A DNA stretch of 64,000 nt, taken from Streptomyces sp. NBC_01314. Lineage in GTDB: Bacteria; Actinomycetota; Actinomycetes; Streptomycetales; Streptomycetaceae. The DNA lies in contig NZ_CP108394.1 of the NCBI RefSeq assembly GCF_041435215.1, positions 5,518,001-5,582,000 of the forward strand. Reading direction: 5' to 3'. This document shows, in pieces, positions 18,501 through 27,148 of this stretch (positions are counted from its first letter, which is position 1; the number at the start of each line of letters is the position of its first letter). The position numbers and the translations under genes are program-made. Below the pieces are notes generated by a model, which was given only the letters and a program-made list of their open reading frames with translations, ran no database searches and was not told the origin of the DNA.

Positions 18501-18521
18501 TTCGCATGTGTGCGGACGGGA

Positions 18522-20606
18522 TCAGACGCCGATGTCGCGGCCGTCCGCGCGCCACACCGCGACGACCGCCGGGCGGACGTACGTGCCCGGGCCGTCGGGC
18601 CAGGCGCTCTTCGGGTTCTCGACGGTGGCTCCGTCGAGCTCGCCCGGGTGCTGGACGGCGACCAGGACGCGGGAGTCCTGGATGATCGGACCGCAGGTCT
18701 CGGCACCGCTCGGAACCGTCAGGAACTGCTTCAGCTCACCGCGCCGCTTACCGCGCGTGGCGACACCGAACAGCCCGTCGTGCGAGCCGAGCTGCGAGCC
18801 GTCGGTGGAGATCCACAGGTTGCCGTGGGCGTCAAAGGCGACGTTGTCCGGGCAGGAGATCGGGCTGACGTCGTCCTTCGGGAAGCCCGCGAAGTAGGTC
18901 GCCGGGTCCTCGGGGTCGCCCGCGACGAGGAACAGCAGCCAGCCGAACCTGGTGCTCTCGGGCCGGTTGCGGTGCTCGGTGAGTTCGAGGACCTGACCGT
19001 GCTTGTTGGTGTTGCGCGGGTTGGCCTCGTCCGCCTTGGCGTTGGAGCCGACACCGCGGTTGGTGTTGTTGGTGAGGGCGACGTAGACCTTGCCGGTGAC
19101 CGGGTTGGGCTCGATGTCCTCGGGGCGGTCCATCTTGGTGGCGCCGACCTTGTCCCCGGCGAGCCGGGTGAAGACGAAGACCTCGTCGGCCGTCATCCCG
19201 TCCACGTGCGAGACGGCACCCTCGGCGGTGGCGGTGGCCAGCGGGATCCACTCACCGGCGCCGTCGAACTCGCCGTCGGCCGGCAGCTTGCCCGTGCCGT
19301 CGATCTCGATCGCCGGGGAGTCGCCGGTCAGCTTGGCGACGTAGAGCGTGCCCTCGTCGAGCAGCGAGAGGTTGTGCTCGCGGACGGAGCGGCTCGACCC
19401 CTTCTTCATCCGCTTGCCGCTGACGAACTTGTAGAAGTAGTCGAAGCGCTCGTCGTCACCGGAGTAGACGACCGGACGCCCGTCCGAGGTCAGCCGGATG
19501 GTGGCCGCCTCGTGCTTGAACCGCCCGAGCGCGGTGTGCTTGCGGGGTGTGGAGGAGGGGTCGTACGGATCGAACTCCACCACATACCCGAAGCGGTGCG
19601 CCTCGTTCGGCTCCTGGGCGACGTCGAACCGCTTGTCGAACCGCTCCCACTTCCGCTCGGTGGCGCCCGTGCCGATGCCGTACCGCTTGTCGGTCGTACG
19701 GCTGCTGTTGGCGAAGTACTGGTTGAAGTTCTCCTCGCCGTGCAGCGTGGTGCCCCAGGGGGTCGTGCCGCCCGAGCAGTTGTTGAGGGTGCCGAACACC
19801 TTGGTACCGGTCGGGTCGGCGGAGGTCTTGAGCAGGTCGGACCCGGCGGCGGGGCCGGTCAGGCGGAACTCGGTGGTGGCGGTGACGCGCCGGTTGAGCT
19901 GGTGCCGGGTCACTGCGGTGAGCTTGCCGGTGCGCCGGTCCTCCTCGACCACGACGGCGGACAGCCCGTGCGCGGCCCAGGCGACCTCGACCTGGTCGCG
20001 GGTCGGGTTGGCGGCGTCGTAGCCGCGGAACATCAGGATCTCGTCGGTGTACTCGTGGTTCGCGACGAGGAGCCGGCGGCCGCGCTCACCGGGGAGCGGG
20101 AGCAGCGCGAGGAAGTCGTTGTTGTAGCCGAACTGGCCGGCCTGGGCCTTCGCCGTCTGGTTCTCCGGGTCGAAGGCGGGGGCGCCACGCAGGATCGGCT
20201 CGCCCCAGCGGATGACGACGTTCTGCTTGTACCCCTCGGGGACGGTCACGGTGTCGGCGGTGTTGGGCTCGACGGCGGTGAACCGCAGACCGCGGGCGGC
20301 CTTGCTCTTGGCCGCCGTGGCCGCCGCGGCCTTCGCGGCCTCGGCGGCGTCCGCCGTGGTGGCCGCGGCGGCCGGCGGGGCGGTGCCGAGCGTAACGGCC
20401 GTACCGGCCGCGCCGGCCACGGAGACGACGGCGGCGGCCCTCATCACCGAGCGGCGGCTCAGCGCGGTCGCGATGACGTCACCCAGGTATTCGTTGGTAC
20501 TGGTGTTCGGTACCTCGTGGAAGCAGGCGTCCCCACAGCGGAAACGACAGGTCATGGCGGAACGGCCGCCGGGATGCGAGCCGATCATGGGCAGCAGCTT
20601 GCGCAC
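18522..20606 (-). CDS. PhoX-family phosphatase, Tat-exported
   Basis: 694 residues from GTG 20606, preceded by GAGGAGCGCGC. An unusually long N-region with a Cys cluster (TCRFRCGDACF) precedes the twin arginines R51-R52 (LSRRSVMRAAAV), as I remember for Streptomyces PhoX. The DUF839/PhoX body contains HGEENFNQYF, DAHGNLWISTDG and AVQHPGELDG. PhoX enzymes are Ca/Fe-dependent extracellular phosphomonoesterases used under phosphate starvation; a PHO box upstream agrees with this. The residues 70-95 linker is Ala-rich. Confidence 0.9.
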   Translation of the reverse strand: MRKLLPMIGSHPGGRSAMTCRFRCGDACFHEVPNTSTNEYLGDVIATALSRRSVMRAAAVVSVAGAAGTAVTLGTAPPAAAATTADAAEAAKAAAATAAKSKAARGLRFTAVEPNTADTVTVPEGYKQNVVIRWGEPILRGAPAFDPENQTAKAQAGQFGYNNDFLALLPLPGERGRRLLVANHEYTDEILMFRGYDAANPTRDQVEVAWAAHGLSAVVVEEDRRTGKLTAVTRHQLNRRVTATTEFRLTGPAAGSDLLKTSADPTGTKVFGTLNNCSGGTTPWGTTLHGEENFNQYFANSSRTTDKRYGIGTGATERKWERFDKRFDVAQEPNEAHRFGYVVEFDPYDPSSTPRKHTALGRFKHEAATIRLTSDGRPVVYSGDDERFDYFYKFVSGKRMKKGSSRSVREHNLSLLDEGTLYVAKLTGDSPAIEIDGTGKLPADGEFDGAGEWIPLATATAEGAVSHVDGMTADEVFVFTRLAGDKVGATKMDRPEDIEPNPVTGKVYVALTNNTNRGVGSNAKADEANPRNTNKHGQVLELTEHRNRPESTRFGWLLFLVAGDPEDPATYFAGFPKDDVSPISCPDNVAFDAHGNLWISTDGSQLGSHDGLFGVATRGKRRGELKQFLTVPSGAETCGPIIQDSRVLVAVQHPGELDGATVENPKSAWPDGPGTYVRPAVVAVWRADGRDIGV

Positions 20607-20683
20607 AGCGCGCTCCTCGATGCTCTTTGTGCATTTTGAGTGTGAGCGCGACGCTAGGTGGGCGTGTGTTCGAGAACGGGGAC

Positions 20684-20705
20684 GCAGGGTGAACATGGGG
20701 TGAAC
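20684..20705 (-). promoter_or_regulatory. PHO box (PhoP binding site) upstream of PhoX
   Basis: On the minus strand two adjacent 11-base units read GTTCACCCCAT (20705-20695) and GTTCACCCTGC (20694-20684), matching the Streptomyces PhoP direct-repeat unit (G/T TCAYYYR). A possible -10, TAGCGT, lies about 27 bases downstream. PhoR-PhoP activation under phosphate limitation is inferred. Confidence 0.85.
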
Positions 20706-20857
20706 CTGCGGCAGTTGAGGCGCTGTTGACAGCGCGGGGCGGCGGGGATAATGAAAGGCCCCGCCCCACCCCAAGATCGCCACGCCCGGCCGCTAACCTT
20801 ACGTGTCCGTCCTGGCCAGGGATTGACGGGCTACAACTCACCCGAAGGGTTGCGCAT

Positions 20858-22867
20858 ATGGGCATTCTCTCTCTCCTGCGGAATGCGTTCAGCCGCTCAC
20901 GCAAGGGGCGCGACACGGTTCCTTCGCAGGAGGCGGAGCGGGTTTCCTCGCCGGAGGCCGCCGACGGCTCCGCGGCGAACACCGAGCCGGCTTCCCCGCG
21001 GGAGGCCGAGCCGAGGGTTCCGGCCCCGGCGACCGAGCCCGAGCCGACGACCACCGCCGCCGCCGCGCCTGCGGCCGCCTCCACGCCGCCCACCTCCGTC
21101 GCCGACGACCTCGTCTCCGCGGCCTTCGACAACGTGACGGTACCGAAGCCGCGGGACGGGGAGCCCGAGGCTTCGGCCGAGACCGGTACACCGGCTGGGG
21201 CTGAGGTTCCGGCTCCGGCTCCGGCTGGGGATGAGCCGGACGTTCCGGCTGAGGCTGCCGTTCCGGCTGAGGCCGAGCCGAAGGCGGAAGTGACCGCAGA
21301 GGCCGAGGTGGCGCCGAAGACGGAGGCCGAGCCCACCGCTGAGACGGACGGGGAGACCAAGGCGGAGACGCCGGTCGTGGAGCCGACCCCGGCTGCCGAG
21401 CCTGAGCCCGCCGTCGAGCCTGAACCCGCGGAGTCGGCTGAGCCTGTGGCGTCGGCCGAGGCCGAGGAGGCTGCGGCGCCGGTCGTCAAGGCCGAGCCCG
21501 CGGCTGCGAAGGACGAAACGGAAGCCGCGACTGAGCCTGTGGCGCCGGTCGCCGACCCGGAGCCGAAGGCGGACGCGGAGACCGTGGTGTCTGCCGCCGA
21601 GCCGGAGCCGGTCGCGGAGGTCGTCGCCGAGGCCGAGCCGCAGCCGGTCGCGGAGGCCGAGCCTGCCGGTGCGGAAACGCCGGAGCCGGTCGCCGTGGCC
21701 GCCGATGAGCCCGCAGCCGAGGCGGAAGCCACCTCCGAGGGCGGCGCCGAGCCCGAGGCCTCACCCGAGCCGGAGGCCGCTGCCGCGCCGGAACCGTCAG
21801 CCGTAGAGGAGCCGGAGACCGCGCCGGAGACCGAAACCGCCTCCGAGGCGGAACCGGAAGCCGCGAACGAGCGCGACGCCACCCCTGAGCCCGACACCTC
21901 TGCCGAGCCCGAGCCCACTCCCGAGCCGGTGGCTGCCACCGAGCCGGAGGCCACCCCGGAACCGGCCACCGCCACCCAGCCGGAAGCCACTCCCGAACCG
22001 GCAGTCGTTCCCGAACCGGCCGCCGTTCCCGAACCGGAAGCCGCCCCCGAACCCGTGGCCGCGGCTCTCGACGCCACGCCCGAACCCGCGGTCGCCGACG
22101 GTGAAGGCGCCCCGCAGGTGGCACCCGCAGCCGACGACGAAAGCCGCACGGGTGGTGCGGGTGGGAAAACGGACCCGGCCGAAGGCGGAGCCGAGGCCGT
22201 CGTGCCAGCCACCGCAGGCGGAGCCGAGGCCGTGCCGGCCGGCCTGCGTACCGCGTACGACGCCGCCAGGGCCGTACTCGGGAAGCGGGACCTCGCCGAC
22301 GCCCGCGCCAAGGTGTACCTCGTCCTCGACAGGTCCGCGTCGATGCGCGGCTACTACAAGGACGGTTCCGCCCAGGCACTCGGTGAGCAGACCCTCGCCC
22401 TCGCCGCCCACCTCGACCCCGAGTCCCCCACCGTCCCCGTCGTCTTCTTCTCCACGGAGCTGGACGGCACCGGCGAGCTCACCCTCGACTCGTACGACAA
22501 CAAGGTCGACGAGCTGCACGGCGGACTCGGCCGCATGGGCCGTACCAGCTACCACGTGGCCGTCGAGGAGGTGCTCGCCCAGCACCAGAAGGCGGCCGAC
22601 ACCGGCGCCCCCGCCCTCGTCGTCTTCCAGACCGACGGCGCCCCGGACACCAAGACCCCCGCGAACCAGGCGCTCGCGGACGCCGCGAAGAACCACCCGG
22701 CCGTCCACTTCGCGTTCGTCGCGTTCGGCGACCCGGAGAACAAGGCCTTCGACTACCTCCGCAAGCTGAAGACGGACAACACGTCCCACTTCCTGGCCGG
22801 AGAGACCCCGCGCGAACTCACGGACGCCGAGGTCTACGAGGGCATCCTGGCCACCTGGCGCCCGTAG
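20858..22867 (+). CDS. VWA-domain (TerF-like) protein with long Ala/Glu/Pro linker
   Basis: 669 residues, ATG 20858. A short basic N-terminus ([17 protein letters not shown]) precedes about 420 residues of degenerate EPE/AEP/PEP repeats. The C-terminal 210 residues form a von Willebrand A domain with the metal site D491-R-S-A-S and later QTDGAPD. The domain resembles TerF-type VWA proteins of the tellurite-resistance group. No signal peptide, so probably cytoplasmic; the linker is likely disordered and highly acidic. Followed by a perfect 17-bp terminator. Role unknown. Confidence 0.82.
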   Translation: MGILSLLRNAFSRSRKGRDTVPSQEAERVSSPEAADGSAANTEPASPREAEPRVPAPATEPEPTTTAAAAPAAASTPPTSVADDLVSAAFDNVTVPKPRDGEPEASAETGTPAGAEVPAPAPAGDEPDVPAEAAVPAEAEPKAEVTAEAEVAPKTEAEPTAETDGETKAETPVVEPTPAAEPEPAVEPEPAESAEPVASAEAEEAAAPVVKAEPAAAKDETEAATEPVAPVADPEPKADAETVVSAAEPEPVAEVVAEAEPQPVAEAEPAGAETPEPVAVAADEPAAEAEATSEGGAEPEASPEPEAAAAPEPSAVEEPETAPETETASEAEPEAANERDATPEPDTSAEPEPTPEPVAATEPEATPEPATATQPEATPEPAVVPEPAAVPEPEAAPEPVAAALDATPEPAVADGEGAPQVAPAADDESRTGGAGGKTDPAEGGAEAVVPATAGGAEAVPAGLRTAYDAARAVLGKRDLADARAKVYLVLDRSASMRGYYKDGSAQALGEQTLALAAHLDPESPTVPVVFFSTELDGTGELTLDSYDNKVDELHGGLGRMGRTSYHVAVEEVLAQHQKAADTGAPALVVFQTDGAPDTKTPANQALADAAKNHPAVHFAFVAFGDPENKAFDYLRKLKTDNTSHFLAGETPRELTDAEVYEGILATWRP

Positions 22868-22875
22868 TCACCCAC

Positions 22876-22913
22876 GGCGGACGGGCCCCGGCGAAGGCCG
22901 GGGCCCGTCCGCC
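22876..22913 (+). terminator. Intrinsic terminator after the VWA gene
   Basis: Perfect 17-bp stem, 22876-22892 with 22897-22913, four-base loop, nine bases after the stop. Confidence 0.85.
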
Positions 22914-22927
22914 ACCCGAAACGCGTG

Positions 22928-22962
22928 TGAGTCGAGCTTCATGGGGCCAGTAGGATTTCGGC
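22928..22962 (+). promoter_or_regulatory. Probable leaderless promoter of metG
   Basis: TAGGAT at 22951-22956 ends six bases before the metG ATG; TGAGTC at 22928-22933 is a possible -35 with a 17-base spacer. There is no ribosome site, so transcription probably starts at the ATG. Confidence 0.5.
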
Positions 22963-24579
22963 ATGGCGGCCACTGGAACCGAGAAGCAGGGTGGCAAGGC
23001 GTTCTACGTCACCACCCCCATCTATTACGTCAACGACGCTCCTCACCTGGGCCACGCCTATACGACCGTCGCAGGGGACGTGCTCACACGCTGGCACCGT
23101 CAGCGCGGCGAGAAGGTGTGGTACCTCACCGGCACGGACGAGCACGGTCAAAAGATCATGCGTACCGCCGATGCCAACGGAGTGACTCCGCAGGAGTGGT
23201 GCGACAAGCTCGTCGAGGAGGCCTGGAAGCCCCTCTGGGAGCACCTGGAGATCGCGAACGACGACTTCATCCGCACCACGCAGAAGCGGCACACCGACCG
23301 CGTTCAGGAGTTCGCCCAGGACCTGTACGACAAGGGCGAGATCTACAAGGGCGGCTACGAGGGCCCGTACTGCGTCGGCTGCGAGGAGTACAAGCTCCCG
23401 GGCGAACTGCTCGACGGCGAAGGCGACTTCGCGGGTCAGAAGCTCTGCCCGATCCACAAGAAGCCCGTGGAGATCCTCAGCGAGGAGAACTACTTCTTCA
23501 AGCTGAGCGAGTACGGCGAGAAGCTCCTCGCCCACTACGAGGCGAACCCCGGCTTCATCCAGCCCGAGTCCGCGCGCAACGAGGTCGTGAACTTCGTCCG
23601 CCAGGGCCTGCAGGACCTGTCGATCTCCCGCTCGACCTTCGACTGGGGCATCCCGATCCCGTGGGACCAGAAGCACGTGATCTACGTGTGGGTCGACGCG
23701 CTGCTCAACTACGCCACGGCGGTCGGCTACAACGAGAACGAGGAGAAGTTCGGGGCCACGTTCCCGGCCGACGTCCACCTCGTCGGCAAGGACATTCTCC
23801 GCTTCCACGCGGTGATCTGGCCCGCCATGCTGATGGCGCAGGGCCTCCCCCTGCCAGGGAAGATCGCGGCGAACGGCTGGCTGATGGTCGGCGGAGAGAA
23901 GATGTCGAAGTCGAACCTGACCGGCATCAAGCCGCAGGATCTGACCTCGCACTTCGGTGTCGACGCCTATCGCTGGTACTTCCTGCGCGCGATCGCCTTC
24001 GGTCAGGACGGCTCGTTCTCCTGGGAGGACTTCTCCGCCCGCTACACGAGCGAGCTCGCGAACGACTACGGCAACCTCGCCTCCCGTGTCGCGGCCATGG
24101 TCGGCAAGTACTACGCCGGGGCCCTGCCGGAGGCCACGGCCGACAGTGAGGCCGAGAAGGCGCTGCACGACGGCCTGGCCAAGGCGGTCGCCGAGGCCGA
24201 CCGGAAGATCGGCGACGAGCTGGACTTCCAGGGCGGCATCCTGGCCGTGTTCGACTTCGTCAAGCAGGTCAACGGCTACATCACGGAGCAGGAGCCGTGG
24301 AAGGTCGCCAAGGACACGAGTGACGAGGGCAAGGCCCGCCTGGCCACGATCCTCTACACGGCTGCCGAGTCCCTCCGCGCTGTCGCCGTCCTCCTCAACC
24401 CGATCATGCCGGACACTTCCGCGCAGCTCTGGGACTCCCTGGGCGCGGAGGTCACTCTCGGAGCCCTCGCGGACCAGAACGTCCAGGAGGCGGGCGAGTG
24501 GGGCAAACTCCCGGCCGGCTCGACGGTGACCAAGGGCGCGATCCTCTTCCCGCGCCTGGAGGAGAAGCCGAAGGCGTAG
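22963..24579 (+). CDS. metG: Methionyl-tRNA synthetase
   Basis: 538 residues. It charges tRNA-Met with methionine for initiation and elongation. Class I signatures are clear: HLGH (28-31) as the HIGH motif and KMSKS (313-317). The connective peptide keeps a CVGCEEY knuckle and a later LCPIH, which suggest a one-zinc form. The length fits a form without the C-terminal dimerisation domain. ATG 22963 has no ribosome site and a -10 box directly upstream. A strong terminator follows, so it is a single-gene unit. Confidence 0.97.
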   Translation: MAATGTEKQGGKAFYVTTPIYYVNDAPHLGHAYTTVAGDVLTRWHRQRGEKVWYLTGTDEHGQKIMRTADANGVTPQEWCDKLVEEAWKPLWEHLEIANDDFIRTTQKRHTDRVQEFAQDLYDKGEIYKGGYEGPYCVGCEEYKLPGELLDGEGDFAGQKLCPIHKKPVEILSEENYFFKLSEYGEKLLAHYEANPGFIQPESARNEVVNFVRQGLQDLSISRSTFDWGIPIPWDQKHVIYVWVDALLNYATAVGYNENEEKFGATFPADVHLVGKDILRFHAVIWPAMLMAQGLPLPGKIAANGWLMVGGEKMSKSNLTGIKPQDLTSHFGVDAYRWYFLRAIAFGQDGSFSWEDFSARYTSELANDYGNLASRVAAMVGKYYAGALPEATADSEAEKALHDGLAKAVAEADRKIGDELDFQGGILAVFDFVKQVNGYITEQEPWKVAKDTSDEGKARLATILYTAAESLRAVAVLLNPIMPDTSAQLWDSLGAEVTLGALADQNVQEAGEWGKLPAGSTVTKGAILFPRLEEKPKA

Positions 24580-24598
24580 CCACGCACTGCGACTACGC

Positions 24599-24644
24599 AG
24601 CGGGAGCCCAGGAAGGACTGACCTTCCTGGGCTCCCGCTCTTTC
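24599..24644 (+). terminator. Intrinsic terminator after metG
   Basis: Perfect 18-bp stem, 24599-24616 with 24622-24639, five-base loop, then CTTTC. Confidence 0.88.
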
Positions 24645-24704
24645 GCTGCCACTTGAGCCATAGGGCCGGCAACCTTGTACGCCCGGGTGCGCGTCTCCCG
24701 ATAC

Positions 24705-25070
24705 ATGGCACTGTTCGGAAACGCGCACACCGTCAATCCCGGCAAGGCCCAGCAGGACTACGGACGTTTGCTGGGTCACGGGGAGCAGGTCCACGCCGCG
24801 TTCCTGCTGATCCGCGACACCATCCTGTTCACCGACCGCCGTCTCATCCTGATCGACAAACAGGGGATCACCGGCAAGAAGGTGGAGTACCACTCCGTCC
24901 CCTACCGCAGCATCACGCACTTCGCGGTCGAGACGGCCGGCCACTTCGACCTCGACGCCGAGCTGAAGATCTGGCTGTCCGGCACCCATGAACCGATCGA
25001 GAAGACGTTCACCAAGGGTGTGGACATCTACGAGGTGCAGGCGATCCTCACGCAATTCGTGGCCCGGTAG
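24705..25070 (+). CDS. Bacterial PH-domain protein
   Basis: 121 residues from ATG 24705; no clear ribosome site. The sequence fits the bacterial pleckstrin-homology family: strands AAFLLIRDTILFTDRRLILID, seen as landmarks TILFTDRRLILID and GKKVEYHSVPYRSITHFAVE, and a C-terminal helix DIYEVQAILTQFVAR. It covers the full domain with no extra region, so it is soluble and cytoplasmic. Function unknown; in other bacteria such domains assemble into oligomeric rings. Confidence 0.85.
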   Translation: MALFGNAHTVNPGKAQQDYGRLLGHGEQVHAAFLLIRDTILFTDRRLILIDKQGITGKKVEYHSVPYRSITHFAVETAGHFDLDAELKIWLSGTHEPIEKTFTKGVDIYEVQAILTQFVAR

Positions 25071-25138
25071 CGACCGTCGGCCGCACCGCACACCGGGACC
25101 TGGGAAGCCGCACGCCCCAAGGCCCTCCGCATGTTCTC

Positions 25139-25558
25139 TCACTCCTCCTCGGCCGGCACGCAGAGGACGGGGAAGCGCGACAGGTGCAGCAGTTTGTGGG
25201 GGGTCGAGCCCAGTAAGGCTCCGCGCATCGGGCTCTCGCCCCACGTGCCCACCACGATGAGCCGGGTGTCGTGGCGTGACGCGGCGTCGATCAGGGCCTG
25301 TGCCGGCTTCTGGTCGATGATCTCGACGAGGGTCGGTACGCCGGCCGCTTCGGCCGCGGTGACCGCGTGTTCGAGTGCGATGCGTCCGGCCTGGTGGAGG
25401 GCCTCGCGGTGGGTGCGGTACTCGTCGCCCTTGCCGCCCGGGGCCGCCGCGCCGTAGACCAGCACGAGGGGCTCGCCGTAGTTGGCGGACACCTCGATCG
25501 CGACCCGCAGCGCGCGTACGGCGCCCGGCGACTCGTCGTATCCGAGAACGATCGCCAT
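25139..25558 (-). CDS. Universal stress protein (UspA family)
   Basis: 139 residues. Starts ATG 25558, one base after the TGA of the permease gene, so it is translationally coupled. The fold is visible: N-terminal MAIVLGYDESPGA strand with the conserved Asp, and the ATP-binding loop VVGTWGESPMRGALLGST (Gly-x2-Gly-x9-Gly-Ser). Coupling to an amino-acid permease suggests it modulates or senses transport; such pairs are common in actinobacteria. Confidence 0.9.
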   Translation of the reverse strand: MAIVLGYDESPGAVRALRVAIEVSANYGEPLVLVYGAAAPGGKGDEYRTHREALHQAGRIALEHAVTAAEAAGVPTLVEIIDQKPAQALIDAASRHDTRLIVVGTWGESPMRGALLGSTPHKLLHLSRFPVLCVPAEEE

Positions 25559-25559
25559 C

Positions 25560-27080
25560 TCAGGACTCCCTGCCCTTTCCATGGACGAGCCGGGGGTCGG
25601 CCACGCCCGGACGTTCCGACCAGAAGGCGGGGGTCACCAGGCGGAGCACGACCATGAGCACCACACCCGTGAGCGCGATGCCGATGCCGATGACGAGTGG
25701 CGGGCCGAGCCCGAACCAGGAGACGCCGCTGTAGGAGTTCGCGGGGTCGGACATGTCGGAGACCGATTCCACCAGCAGCCACGCCAGCAGTCCGGCACCG
25801 GCCAGCGGGCCGAGGCCGATGAGCAGGAAGTGGTGGACGCTCTCGGTCAGATGGCGGCGGTAGTAGACCGCGCAGGCGACACCCGTGAGCGCGTAGTAGA
25901 ACGCGATGAGCAAGGACAGCGCGGTGAGCGAGTCGAACAGTGCGTTCTCGCTGATCGCGTTGACGACGAGATACCAGGCGATGGCGATGCCGGCGACCCA
26001 CCACGTGCTCACGTCGGGCGTGCGGAAGCGCGGGGCGATGTGCGCGAAGTGTGCGGGCAGCGCGTGCCGGCGGGCCATGGACAGCGCCGTGCGGGACGCC
26101 GGGATGATCGTCGTCTGTGTCGACGCCAGCGCGGACGTGGAGACGGCGAGCAGGACGACCCAGTCCCAGCCGCCCATCACCTCGCCGGCGAGCAGCGCGA
26201 AGATGTACTCCTCGTCGTCCGCGTTGTCGGTCAGATAGGCGGTCCCGGCGTAGGCGACGACCGCGTATCCGACCGACACGTAGGTCACCAGCAGGATGAC
26301 CGTGGACCAGACGCCGGCCTTGCCCGGGGCGGTCGCGGAGTCCTCGACCTCCTCGGTGAGGTTGACCGCCGACTCCCAGCCCCAGTAGATGAACACGCCC
26401 AGCAGCAGGGCCGCGGTGAGCGTCGCGCCACCGGACCCGAAGGGGTTGAGCCAACTGAGCGACGGATCGACGGCGTCGAGGGTGCCGGTGTCGGCGTAGA
26501 CGCGGTAGAGCGCCACCACCGCGAAGGCGAGCAGGCAGACGACCTGGGCGAGGATGAGGACGTTCTGCACCTTGGCCGACACCTCGGTGCCGATGACGCA
26601 CACGGCCGTCATCACGAGGATGAGCAGCACGGTGAGCGACTGGCGTACGACGTCGTTGTCGACCCAGCTGTCGAGGCCGAAGGCGAGCAGGGCGAAGCTG
26701 ACAGCGACGTCCGCCAGCGATCCGACCACCAGGACCCCGGTCATCGCGATGGCCCAGCCGCCGAGCCAGCCGGCCCACGGCCCCATCGCCCGGGTGACCC
26801 ACGAGAAGGTCGTGCCGCAGTCCTGGTCGACCTTGTTGAGGTAGTAGAACGCCGACGCGATCAGCAGCATCGGCACGAACGAGGCGACCATCACGCCGGG
26901 GGCGTAGATGCCCACGAGCGCCACGACCGGGCCGATGACCGCCGCCAGCGAGTACGCCGGGGAGGTGGAGTTGAGCCCGATGACGAGCGCGTCGACGAAG
27001 CCGATCGCGTTGGGCTTCAGTCCGTCGGGCGGGCGGGTGGCAGGGGTGTCGTCGGCGGTGTCGGCGGTGTCGTCGGCCAT
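25560..27080 (-). CDS. APC-superfamily amino-acid permease
   Basis: 506 residues with about twelve membrane helices. The first helix contains the family signature GLNSTSPAYSLAAVIGP, and helix 6 the GWESAVNLTEEV motif typical of amino acid/polyamine/organocation transporters. A 22-residue Asp/Thr-rich N-terminus is cytoplasmic. It lies 68 bases after the saccharopine-dehydrogenase-like gene and one base before the USP gene, so the three probably form an operon. The substrate is not predictable from sequence alone. Confidence 0.92.
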   Translation of the reverse strand: MADDTADTADDTPATRPPDGLKPNAIGFVDALVIGLNSTSPAYSLAAVIGPVVALVGIYAPGVMVASFVPMLLIASAFYYLNKVDQDCGTTFSWVTRAMGPWAGWLGGWAIAMTGVLVVGSLADVAVSFALLAFGLDSWVDNDVVRQSLTVLLILVMTAVCVIGTEVSAKVQNVLILAQVVCLLAFAVVALYRVYADTGTLDAVDPSLSWLNPFGSGGATLTAALLLGVFIYWGWESAVNLTEEVEDSATAPGKAGVWSTVILLVTYVSVGYAVVAYAGTAYLTDNADDEEYIFALLAGEVMGGWDWVVLLAVSTSALASTQTTIIPASRTALSMARRHALPAHFAHIAPRFRTPDVSTWWVAGIAIAWYLVVNAISENALFDSLTALSLLIAFYYALTGVACAVYYRRHLTESVHHFLLIGLGPLAGAGLLAWLLVESVSDMSDPANSYSGVSWFGLGPPLVIGIGIALTGVVLMVVLRLVTPAFWSERPGVADPRLVHGKGRES

Positions 27081-27148
27081 GGTCCCTCGCTCCGGTCGTG
27101 GGCGAATCCGTTGAATCCACCCAACAGGGGGCTAAGGGACTTTCTACG

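Noticed and set aside
18510..20639. Plus-strand ORF of 709 codons opposite PhoX
   Set aside because: Antisense shadow: only low-complexity Val/Gly/Asp sequence, whereas the minus strand encodes all PhoX motifs.
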